Shown here: positions 37,571-44,044 of the stretch, piece after piece
How the letters are laid out: every line of letters starts with the position of its first letter
How positions within the stretch are numbered: the first letter of the stretch is position 1
Source of the DNA: Candidatus Magnetominusculus dajiuhuensis
GTDB taxonomy: Bacteria > Nitrospirota > Thermodesulfovibrionia > Thermodesulfovibrionales > Magnetobacteriaceae
DNA length: 64,000 bases
Assembly (NCBI GenBank): GCA_015233465.1
Contig: JADFXP010000014.1
Coordinates: 24,717 to 88,716 of the forward strand
Direction of reading: 5' to 3'
Position numbers and translations under genes: made by a program
The notes under the pieces: generated by a model
What the model was told of the DNA's origin: nothing
What the model saw: the letters and a program-made list of their open reading frames with translations, nothing else
The model's database searches: none

Positions 37571-38926
37571 ATGTACCTATTATATATGAGAAGCGTTGAA
37601 AGCATATTAAAAAGCATTGAAAAGAAAAAACAAGACTACACCCAATATAATTTCGCAATAATTGAGGGGTTTGCACTTAATACATTTTTTGATCTTGCAC
37701 AGGAATTCTCAGTTATTGAGGATTTGTATAATCTATGTGTATCTATCCCAAAGGGTTTTTTCCAGCTTGATTCCTGTCTATATCTAATAGATTCAAAGAC
37801 TAATCAATTTCATTTATCAGCAAGCACAGATCCCTCCGCAGAAATCAACACTCCAATGCCTGCTGAATTTGTGCCAAAAGAGACACCCTATAATATTGAC
37901 AATAAACTGCTGCTTACAATAAAAGGCAAGGAAATGCTTATGGAGCAGCTTCCCTTTGATACAACAGGAAATGTCATAGCATTTCTTACTATATATCCAG
38001 CGTCAGGGATAAATGAACGCCAAACCCTTTTCTTTCATAAATACGCTAACCGCATTGGGTTTAATATGCACGATCGCTTTATAGTCAAGAAAAACATTGA
38101 GCATCTGCGCTTTATACGTTCTTTAGTTGCAGATATTGAGCACAACATTATTGTCCCAAATATGATCTTTAAATTATATCTGCGAGGCATGAAGAGCAGG
38201 ATTACAAAAAATCTTGAGATTGAAAGACTGCTTACTACTTATTCAGAAAACGAAACATGCGATGAAGCATGTCTTAAAAATCTGCTTGCAGAACTAATTG
38301 AGGTAAATCAAGGGCTGACTACTGAATTTGAAAATATTGACAAACATTATAAAAACACCACTCTATTCCTTGAAACCCTTCTTCGCAGGAGTCATTTTGA
38401 CAAGGGTCACTTAACCCTTCGCACAAAGTCCTGTAAGATGAAAGACGATGTTATTATGCCGCAGCTTGATAATTATAAGGCACGAATTAAAGAGATGGGT
38501 ATTGAGATTATAGATAATATTCAGCCTGAAAAAGACAGCGAGATAATCACAGTCGTTGACATTGGACTTATGGCTCAGGTATATGCAAATCTCTTTTCAA
38601 ATGCCTTAAAATATACTTATGAAATCACTACTGATGAGGGTGAAAAGAAAAAATATTTATCTATCAGCCGCGAGATCTTAAAGGATTATTTTGGCCCGAA
38701 CAAAGACGGTATTAAATATAATTTCTTTAGTTCAGGAACAAATATTAATGAAGAGGAACGCAAACTAATTTATCAAGAAGGCTTTAGAGGTTCTAATATC
38801 TCAAATAGGCCGGGTTCAGGACATGGCCTTACATTTATCAAAAATACAATTGAAATACACGGAGGGGTTGTAGGTTATGAGCCTCTAAAATACGGAAACA
38901 ACTTCTTCTTTATCCTTCCTAAATAA
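37571..38926 (+). CDS. Orphan sensor histidine kinase with GAF-like N-terminus
   Basis: 451 residues. The N-terminal ~165 residues look like a GAF domain (FFQLDSCLYLIDSKTNQFHL). A candidate H-box is SLVADIEHNIIVPNM with H191; the ATPase domain has the N-box VYANLFSNALKYTYE, a G-box PGSGHGLTFIKNTIEIHGG and an ending FFFILPK. No membrane helix or signal peptide is seen, so it is cytosolic. No response regulator is adjacent. The region before the G-box is unusual (a long NKDGIKYNFFSSGTNINEEE insertion). The start could also be ATG 37586; an AAAGGA lies directly against the first ATG. Confidence 0.8.
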   Translation: MYLLYMRSVESILKSIEKKKQDYTQYNFAIIEGFALNTFFDLAQEFSVIEDLYNLCVSIPKGFFQLDSCLYLIDSKTNQFHLSASTDPSAEINTPMPAEFVPKETPYNIDNKLLLTIKGKEMLMEQLPFDTTGNVIAFLTIYPASGINERQTLFFHKYANRIGFNMHDRFIVKKNIEHLRFIRSLVADIEHNIIVPNMIFKLYLRGMKSRITKNLEIERLLTTYSENETCDEACLKNLLAELIEVNQGLTTEFENIDKHYKNTTLFLETLLRRSHFDKGHLTLRTKSCKMKDDVIMPQLDNYKARIKEMGIEIIDNIQPEKDSEIITVVDIGLMAQVYANLFSNALKYTYEITTDEGEKKKYLSISREILKDYFGPNKDGIKYNFFSSGTNINEEERKLIYQEGFRGSNISNRPGSGHGLTFIKNTIEIHGGVVGYEPLKYGNNFFFILPK

Positions 38927-38928
38927 CA

Positions 38929-38964
38929 TTGGGGCTGCGCCCCAAACCCTGCAAGGCATTAAGG
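38929..38964. repeat. GGGCTGCGCCCC repeat just before yggS
   Basis: TTGGGGCTGCGCCCCAAACC then CTGCAAGGCATTAAGG. Its end, ATTAAGGA, also forms the ribosome-binding site of yggS. The sister copy is inside the LipM-like gene at 24786-24820. Confidence 0.75.
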
Positions 38965-38972
38965 AAATGATT

Positions 38973-39674
38973 ATGTTACAAGATGAATTTTCCATACTTA
39001 ATACTAATATTGATTTAATCACAAAAAAAATCCATGACGCTGCGCAGCGCTCTATTTACGTAAAATTAAGCGACATAACCTTAGTGGCAGTATCTAAAAC
39101 CGTATCATCAAAGGCAATCTCTTACGCCTATTCTAAGGGATTACGTGTATTTGGTGAAAATTATGTACAAAACGTGCGAGACAAATCCCTTGAAATCCCA
39201 GACATAGCCGATAAAATATCATGGCATATGATTGGCCACTTGCAAAAAAATAAGGCAGGAATGGCAGTTAAATATTTTGATGTTATTCACACCGTTGATT
39301 CAACTGCTCTTGCCTATGAAATAGATAAAAAAGCAGGTCAGATCGGAAAGATTCAACGCATACTGATTCAGATAAAAATGGATGAAGAACCCACAAAAAA
39401 AGGCACATCGCAAACTGACCTTTTCAATATATTAAAAGACACCAAAGAATTAAAAAATATCAAAATAGATGGTTTAATGATCATCCCCCCCTATTTCCCC
39501 AACCCAGAAGACGTTAGACCATACTTCAAAAGGCTTAGAGATATTCGAGATGAGGCTGATCTTAAAGAACTATCTATGGGAATGTCTAATGATTTTGAAA
39601 CAGCCATTGAAGAAGGCGCTACGATGATTAGAATCGGCACTGCGCTATTTGGTGAAAGGAATTATTTGACATGA
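38973..39674 (+). CDS. yggS: PLP-binding protein YggS (PLPBP/ProSC family)
   Basis: Pyridoxal-phosphate homeostasis protein with a fold-type III barrel. TLVAVSKTVSSKAISYAYSK contains the PLP lysine, followed by GLRVFGENYVQNVRDKSLE, WHMIGHLQKNKAG and the C-terminal SMGMSNDFETAIEEGATMIR phosphate-binding region. 233 aa. The ATG at 38973 is chosen because AAGGA lies 7 nt upstream; that site is the end of a repeat element. The TGA stop is the first bases of the next repeat. Confidence 0.94.
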   Translation: MLQDEFSILNTNIDLITKKIHDAAQRSIYVKLSDITLVAVSKTVSSKAISYAYSKGLRVFGENYVQNVRDKSLEIPDIADKISWHMIGHLQKNKAGMAVKYFDVIHTVDSTALAYEIDKKAGQIGKIQRILIQIKMDEEPTKKGTSQTDLFNILKDTKELKNIKIDGLMIIPPYFPNPEDVRPYFKRLRDIRDEADLKELSMGMSNDFETAIEEGATMIRIGTALFGERNYLT

Positions 39675-39735
39675 GGGCTCTGCCCTTTTTATCTACTGGC
39701 TCTCGCAAAGGGACTTGTCCCTTTGAACCAGTAAA
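39672..39735. repeat. Palindromic repeat starting at the yggS stop codon
   Basis: TGAGGGCTCTGCCC, CTACTGGCTCTCGCAAAGGG and ACTTGTCCCTTTGAACC. The opening TGA is the yggS stop, as at amrS (30069). Confidence 0.8.
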
Positions 39736-39746
39736 TGTTGTGCAGG

Positions 39747-39775
39747 GGTCTTTTTATATTTTTAGACCTTTTTTT
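39747..39775 (+). terminator. Intrinsic terminator after yggS
   Basis: GGTCT, a 12-nt A/T loop, AGACC and then seven T residues. It ends yggS transcription; the T-run overlaps the end of the convergent toxin gene. Confidence 0.6.
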
Positions 39776-40058
39776 CTTTGGCATGCCAGATACGAAGAAT
39801 TTGTATATGTTTAGGTCGGATTTGGTACCTTAATAAATAACCACTTGAGCCAAAGATTAAAGGAAAGTCTCTTATGTCTTCTCTTATTCCATATGGTGTG
39901 TAAACAGCATGGCCAATTAACGGATTTTCAGATATTAGAGTTGCTATTGATTTAATACGTTCAGCAGCTTTTGTTGCAGCAGCAGAATTATTTTGTGCAA
40001 TAAAATTTCGCAGTCTTACAAGGTCAGTACGAACCGATTCAGTAAAAATCAGCTTCAA
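39762..40058 (-). CDS. ParE/RelE-superfamily toxin
   Basis: 98 residues: MKLIFTESVRTDLVRLRNFI, AAERIKSIATLISENPLIGH and the C-terminal LLRYQIRPKHIQILRIWHAK, the pattern of ParE-type toxins. ParE toxins act on DNA gyrase and RelE toxins on ribosome-bound mRNA; the family sequence alone does not tell which applies. It overlaps the antitoxin gene by 4 nt in the standard antitoxin-first order. Confidence 0.85.
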   Translation of the reverse strand: MKLIFTESVRTDLVRLRNFIAQNNSAAATKAAERIKSIATLISENPLIGHAVYTPYGIREDIRDFPLIFGSSGYLLRYQIRPKHIQILRIWHAKEKKV

Positions 40059-40321
40059 TCAACATCCTCAAACTTTTCCTTAGCTGTACCCCAAGTATTT
40101 AGCCAATCAAATATATCTTCTGACTGAATCACACTGCCTTTATCAGCTTCATCAATAGCCTTTAAAGTCTCAAACCATCTGTCTTTTTCTATTTCTCTAT
40201 GTTTTAGATAATAACGTAAGGCTTCATTGATTACCCATTCCTTACTTTTAATAAGTTCCTTAGAAGTAGTTTCAAGTTTTGATATTAAGTCATCATTAAT
40301 TCTAACACTTGTTACGCTCAC
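40055..40321 (-). CDS. RHH-family antitoxin
   Basis: 88 residues with an N-terminal ribbon-helix-helix fold, SVRINDDLISKLETTSKELI and KEWVINEALRYYLKH, that binds DNA as a dimer; the C-terminal half (SEDIFDWLNTWGTAKEKFED) is the likely toxin-binding tail. The start is GTG at 40319-40321 with AGGAGG 7 nt upstream. It precedes the ParE/RelE toxin and should repress the promoter at 40354-40383. Confidence 0.85.
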   Translation of the reverse strand: MSVTSVRINDDLISKLETTSKELIKSKEWVINEALRYYLKHREIEKDRWFETLKAIDEADKGSVIQSEDIFDWLNTWGTAKEKFEDVD

Positions 40322-40340
40322 TTAAAAACCTCCTATTTCG

Positions 40341-40365
40341 TTGTATTAATTATATTATATTACAA
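40341..40365. promoter_or_regulatory. Likely RHH operator of the toxin-antitoxin promoter
   Basis: TTGTA...TACAA inverted repeat spanning TTGTATTAATTATATTATAT then TACAA; it overlaps the -10 element. Autoregulation is typical for RHH antitoxins. Confidence 0.45.
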
Positions 40366-40383
40366 CATAAGAAGTTACATCAA
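40354..40383 (-). promoter_or_regulatory. Promoter of the toxin-antitoxin operon
   Basis: Minus strand TTGATG (40383-40378), 18-nt spacer, TATAAT (40359-40354), a perfect -10. It lies 33 nt upstream of the antitoxin GTG. Confidence 0.6.
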
Positions 40384-40436
40384 GATTGCATCTATCATGG
40401 TTTTAATTTGCAAGAAATAGAATAAAAATATTTAAT

Positions 40437-40447
40437 AGTGTCTGACC
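40437..40447 (+). repeat. Inverted AGTGTCTGACC motif at the 3' side of the AIPR gene
   Basis: AGTGTCTGACC, inverted relative to GACAGACACT at 42495-42504 on the other side of the gene. The core AGTGTCTG(A/T)C is the same as in the DUF1566 cassette. Confidence 0.55.
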
Positions 40448-40468
40448 ATAGTTAAATGTTCGTTAAGA

Positions 40469-42451
40469 CTATCCCAAAGTAACAGAAACAGCTACAAGCA
40501 TCTTATTTTTTTTGTTTGTCTCTACTAAATAATAAACATATTTTCCTTGAAGGTTTGTAAATTCAAGATTCTCGCTTTTATTTGAATGGAAGAAAATATT
40601 ATTTGGGTTTCGTTCAATAAAACCACAATATTTACCATATCTATCAATGATGATCTTTATTACTTTACCTCTAAATTTTTCTTCCACTTTCTCATGTATG
40701 TTTTCTTTTAATAAACGAACTTTGTCTAACATCACTTTTGTAAACTCAGGATTGTCTTTAATGCTATGAATACTTTTATGTAAATTATCTGTCCAGTGTG
40801 TTTTGCTATCATTAAAATGCTCGAAAGATGATTTTAATATATTTTGGAACATATTTTCAGAATTTAAAGTTTGCAGTAAAGATTGGCAGTATTTATCTGA
40901 TTCTTTATCTGAGTAAAGGTTTGGCGGAGGACCACTTGTAAATTCTCTTATAAGAGTAAGCAATTGTGAACGATAAGTATATAATCCTGTCTTTTTTAAA
41001 GGATTATTTCTGAAATAACTTTCTAACAAATAAAAAGTTAATGCGGCAACAAAATATGGGAGACGTGAATGTTGTTCTTGAAAAATTGAGTTTGAAAACT
41101 CTTTTAAAAGTTTTGACTCATGCCTATGTGCAATATGAGGCTTATCAAGAAACATAGCAATAAATGATTGAGTTAGAATTCTAAGATTGATTTTTTGTAT
41201 TTGTTTAATACGTGGATCATGATTATATTGTTTTGATCTTCTTTCATAATATATCTTCACAATGGATTGAGGATACGCATCAAAAAATTCTTCTAAATCT
41301 TTATGGAATTTCTTTGTTGTTTCAAATGCTTCATCATAAACAATGTTTTGTCTGTTTGTGCCTCTTACTATCTGATTAATAACATCCAAATTTTTGGTAG
41401 AAATAATTTTTATGTTCAGTGGAATTTTACTAACGTCAATACCTTTAATAAATACCTGATGTATTACATGACTAGTTTGGCATCCATTGACAATCTGAGG
41501 ATTTTTCATAGTAATTGTTCGATTACTTGGTTTATATTCGTCGCAAACTATTGTAATGCCATTATTTAATATAATAAATTTTTCTGGATCATTTTTGATT
41601 GTTTGCTCAATTTCACTATTAACACTATTCATCCCTTGGTAATCTCGAACGTTATCTTCAAAAAGTGATTTCCTAATAATCTTATCGTCTGTTATTATTA
41701 ATTTTGTAAATTCATCTGCATAACATAGAGCAATGCAAGAATTATCTACTCCTTCTACATGAGTTAAAGGCATTGTATCAATTGTATTTATTGATGCATC
41801 AAATTTATTTTCATTACTATCGCAAATCTTTTTTAATGATTCACTATCTATAAAATGAATTACAGGTTCAACATAAGACTCACCTAAATCTTTTTTTAGC
41901 TGTTCTGCTAGAGCTATTTGATGAGGACTATCATTCCATTTTCCCATAGTAACGTAATAAAGCCTTACAGATGGATTATTTTCCCACATAATTACTGTGT
42001 TTTCATCAAGTAAATGTTCCTTCATCTCTAAAAATGATTTGATTCTATCATTCATTGGTTGAAGGTGATCTTCGTTAAGAAAATCCCTGACACCTGACAC
42101 AAAATTATTAAATTCACCAGTATTAAATTTTGGGCTATGCTTTGATTGTATAAATATAAATTCTACACTCGCCCTTTTAAATTTTTCAATAATATCATCT
42201 ATATCATTTATGCTTTTCATAAAAAGACCATTTAGTTTAATAGCTAAACCGTCTATACTCATGTCATTAGGCCCTCCAACGCAGACCTTATCGAGAAGTT
42301 CTTCGTCAGCACTAAAAGCATCAGGTTGGTGAGTACTTAGTATAGCGTGATTAACAAAGCGTTCAAAGTTTGATCCTTCATCTGAAGAATTTACATCATA
42401 AGAATCTTTAAACTTTTTAAACCTGACGTTGATGATTGGTTCTACATTCAT
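40469..42451 (-). CDS. AIPR-family protein (abortive phage resistance) with cold-shock-like C-terminus
   Basis: 660 residues. The N-terminus reads like a PD-(D/E)xK nuclease: DMSIDGLAIKLNG (D67) and SVEFIFIQSKHSPKF (E98, Q102, K104). The AIPR core follows: NDPEKFIILNNGITIVCDEY, MKNPQIVNGCQTSHVIHQVF and NQIVRGTNRQNIV. The last ~65 residues (FRGKVIKIIIDRYGKYCGFI, NNIFFHSNKSENLEF, GKYVYYLV) resemble a cold-shock nucleic-acid-binding domain. AIPR proteins have been linked to abortive phage infection, so a defence role is inferred. The gene is single, without a recognisable methylase or partner, and is bracketed by inverted AGTGTCTG motifs. Confidence 0.8.
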   Translation of the reverse strand: MNVEPIINVRFKKFKDSYDVNSSDEGSNFERFVNHAILSTHQPDAFSADEELLDKVCVGGPNDMSIDGLAIKLNGLFMKSINDIDDIIEKFKRASVEFIFIQSKHSPKFNTGEFNNFVSGVRDFLNEDHLQPMNDRIKSFLEMKEHLLDENTVIMWENNPSVRLYYVTMGKWNDSPHQIALAEQLKKDLGESYVEPVIHFIDSESLKKICDSNENKFDASINTIDTMPLTHVEGVDNSCIALCYADEFTKLIITDDKIIRKSLFEDNVRDYQGMNSVNSEIEQTIKNDPEKFIILNNGITIVCDEYKPSNRTITMKNPQIVNGCQTSHVIHQVFIKGIDVSKIPLNIKIISTKNLDVINQIVRGTNRQNIVYDEAFETTKKFHKDLEEFFDAYPQSIVKIYYERRSKQYNHDPRIKQIQKINLRILTQSFIAMFLDKPHIAHRHESKLLKEFSNSIFQEQHSRLPYFVAALTFYLLESYFRNNPLKKTGLYTYRSQLLTLIREFTSGPPPNLYSDKESDKYCQSLLQTLNSENMFQNILKSSFEHFNDSKTHWTDNLHKSIHSIKDNPEFTKVMLDKVRLLKENIHEKVEEKFRGKVIKIIIDRYGKYCGFIERNPNNIFFHSNKSENLEFTNLQGKYVYYLVETNKKNKMLVAVSVTLG

Positions 42452-42494
42452 TTTTTCTCCTCAAAACAAAATATAGTAAGGGACGAAAAATAAA

Positions 42495-42504
42495 GACAGA
42501 CACT
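42495..42504 (-). repeat. Inverted AGTGTCTGTC motif upstream of the AIPR gene
   Basis: On the minus strand AGTGTCTGTC within TTGATTTAAAGAGTGTCTG. The DUF1566 locus has TTGATTACTAGAGTGTCTG in the same position relative to its gene. Confidence 0.55.
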
Positions 42505-42542
42505 CTTTAAATCAACCCAATTCAATTTTAAACAAAAAGTAT

Positions 42543-42600
42543 ATATCCTCATACCATAATAATTTATCATAACATATCCTATGTGACAAATTGATGACAA
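42543..42600 (-). repeat. 58-nt upstream block shared with the DUF1566 locus (copy B)
   Basis: Begins TTGTCATCAATTT on the minus strand, 149 nt before the AIPR start. See copy A at 30305-30362; 49 of 58 positions agree. The palindrome seen in copy A is broken here by two substitutions. The AT-rich stretch between this block and 42728 contains nothing else I can support. Confidence 0.7.
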
Positions 42601-42728
42601 CAATGAAGAAAAAACCACTTATTTTAACGTTTTTGATAAAAATTACATTATTTTTAACTTTTTGATACCTCACCACCGTTAATTTTTAAAAACATCTATA
42701 AAACTAATTTTCCAAAGACAAAAACATT

Positions 42729-42815
42729 GCGCCCTTTCAGGGCTAACGTGGGTATTACATTTTTATTCACAGGGCTTACACCCTGTGCTAGTATATTCCG
42801 CCCTTTCAGGGCTTT
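42729..42815. repeat. REP/BIME cluster 1 by the RAYT gene
   Basis: Palindromes GCCCTTTCAGGGC at 42731 and 42800 flank CAGGGCTTACACCCTG at 42770. The same A-B-A plan occurs at 43001-43085 and 43570-43654. A degenerate palindrome lies near 42861. Confidence 0.75.
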
Positions 42816-43000
42816 TTTTAAATATAAGAGGAAGTTAAATGAGAGCATAAACAAGTTGTCCTGCCTTTCAGAGCTTTTAGTTATATATAAAATATACATA
42901 GAGAAACAGTTTGCTCCATAAAAAACGCTTTCAAGATTTTTAATTGTATGAAAAAACATTAAATGTTCTTGATTATAATAAAATATCTAAATATTAAAAG

Positions 43001-43085
43001 AGCCCTGAAAGGGCGGTATATACTAGCGCAGGGTGCAGCCCTGCGTATAAATAAATATTAATCACGATAGCCCTGTAAGGGCGAA
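43001..43085. repeat. REP/BIME cluster 2, directly downstream of the RAYT gene
   Basis: GCCCTGAAAGGGC, then GCGCAGGGTGCAGCCCTGCG, then GCCCTGTAAGGGC. Same A-B-A arrangement of palindromes as the two other clusters. Confidence 0.8.
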
Positions 43086-43107
43086 ATATATTATACCCAT
43101 AATGATA

Positions 43108-43560
43108 TTAATCCCAAACATAACGTTCATCATATTCAACCTTATACTTTGCCAAAAACGCGCGGTATTCATCCTGAAATGTCAATTTTATATGATTTTC
43201 TTTTTGTCTTGCAATATAATTAACAGCAGCATCTATTTCCGATGGATTAACCGAAAATGCTCCATATCCATCCTGCCAGTAAAAGGTTCTCAAGTTTTCA
43301 GCCTTAGTTTTAATCCATTTTGAAGAGTGTGATTTTACTTCCTCTAATAGCTTCATTAATGTTATTTTCTTAGACAGTAAACATAAGATATGCACATGGT
43401 CATTGTAACCGTCTATGATTATAGGATGACATTCTAACCCCTTACAAATACCACCGATATAAATATGAAGTTCCTGCTCTATTAGATTAGAGATGAGAGG
43501 CTGCCGATGCTTTGTGCTGAATATGATGTGTATATAATTTTTTACTAACGATTGTCCCAT
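43108..43560 (-). CDS. REP-associated / IS200-like Y1 transposase (RAYT)
   Basis: 150-residue Y1 HuH transposase: NYIHIIFSTKHRQPLISN, the HuH pair in GYNDHVHILCLLS, and a candidate catalytic Tyr in EIDAAVNYIARQKENH. No frameshift or early stop is seen. It lies among three REP clusters, two of which bracket it (43001-43085 and 43570-43654), so it is likely the enzyme that spread these palindromes, as for RAYTs. Transposition of the whole unit is possible but not shown. Confidence 0.85.
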   Translation of the reverse strand: MGQSLVKNYIHIIFSTKHRQPLISNLIEQELHIYIGGICKGLECHPIIIDGYNDHVHILCLLSKKITLMKLLEEVKSHSSKWIKTKAENLRTFYWQDGYGAFSVNPSEIDAAVNYIARQKENHIKLTFQDEYRAFLAKYKVEYDERYVWD

Positions 43561-43569
43561 ACAATATTA

Positions 43570-43654
43570 CGCCCTTACATGGCTAATATGTCATTCCTGA
43601 TTTTTATCCGCAGGGCTGCACCCTGCGCTAATATATTGCGTCCTTTCAGGACTT
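43570..43654. repeat. REP/BIME cluster 3, upstream side of the RAYT gene
   Basis: GCCCTTACATGGC, CGCAGGGCTGCACCCTGCG and GTCCTTTCAGGAC. The outer palindromes are more diverged than in the other clusters. Confidence 0.7.
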
Positions 43655-43754
43655 TATAATTCAACATCATTTTTAATAACCCAATATTAAAATGATAAAA
43701 TAAAATCAACTATTGTACAAAACTTAAATTACAAACTTAAGCCAGCCAAATCTT

Positions 43755-43937
43755 TTAATTATAGTTAGAATTAAATCCTTCTCTCCTCAGAAAATCAAGC
43801 CTCCCTGCCTCAGAATCATCTTTAATCTGTTTATCCCACAATCCCCATCTTCTCTCAGAAAACCATTTACTTAACTGGTGATAATCATTTTCTGAAAGTT
43901 TAGAAATCGCATCTTTTATTTCTTCAACGGTTGACAT
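43755..43937 (-). CDS. Short antitoxin-like protein, no partner found
   Basis: About 60 residues: MSTVEEIKDAISKLSENDYH, LSKWFSERRWGLWDKQIKDD and SEAGRLDFLRREGF. It resembles an antitoxin type in which a WDKQI...DSxxGxLDFL motif is followed by a longer tail; here the tail ends early (NSNYN). No toxin gene is next to it. The start at 43935-43937 is preferred over a TTG four codons earlier. It could be a truncated remnant or an orphan. Confidence 0.5.
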   Translation of the reverse strand: MSTVEEIKDAISKLSENDYHQLSKWFSERRWGLWDKQIKDDSEAGRLDFLRREGFNSNYN

Positions 43938-43960
43938 ATTTAATTCCAACTTCCTCTTTT

Positions 43961-44035
43961 ATAATGGGTTCAAAGGGACGAGTCCCTTTGCGGAGTCAAG
44001 GGCAGGGGTCTAAGACCCCGTTATAAAAACCCTTG
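43961..44035. repeat. Palindromic repeat between clpA and the antitoxin-like gene (inverted copy)
   Basis: ATAATGGGTTCAAAGGGACG, AGTCCCTTTGCGGAGTC, GGGTCTAAGACCCC and TTATAAAAACCC. It is the reverse orientation of the copies at 30069 and 39672. Confidence 0.7.
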
Positions 44036-44044
44036 TAGATGCCT

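Noticed and set aside
42696..42959. Minus-strand 87-codon frame and overlapping plus-strand frame through REP cluster 1
   Set aside because: Translates the palindromes themselves (ALKGRN repeats); an artefact of repeats.
42729..43654. Possible CRISPR array
   Set aside because: Palindromes are short, diverged and irregularly spaced with a transposase among them; no regular spacers or cas genes.
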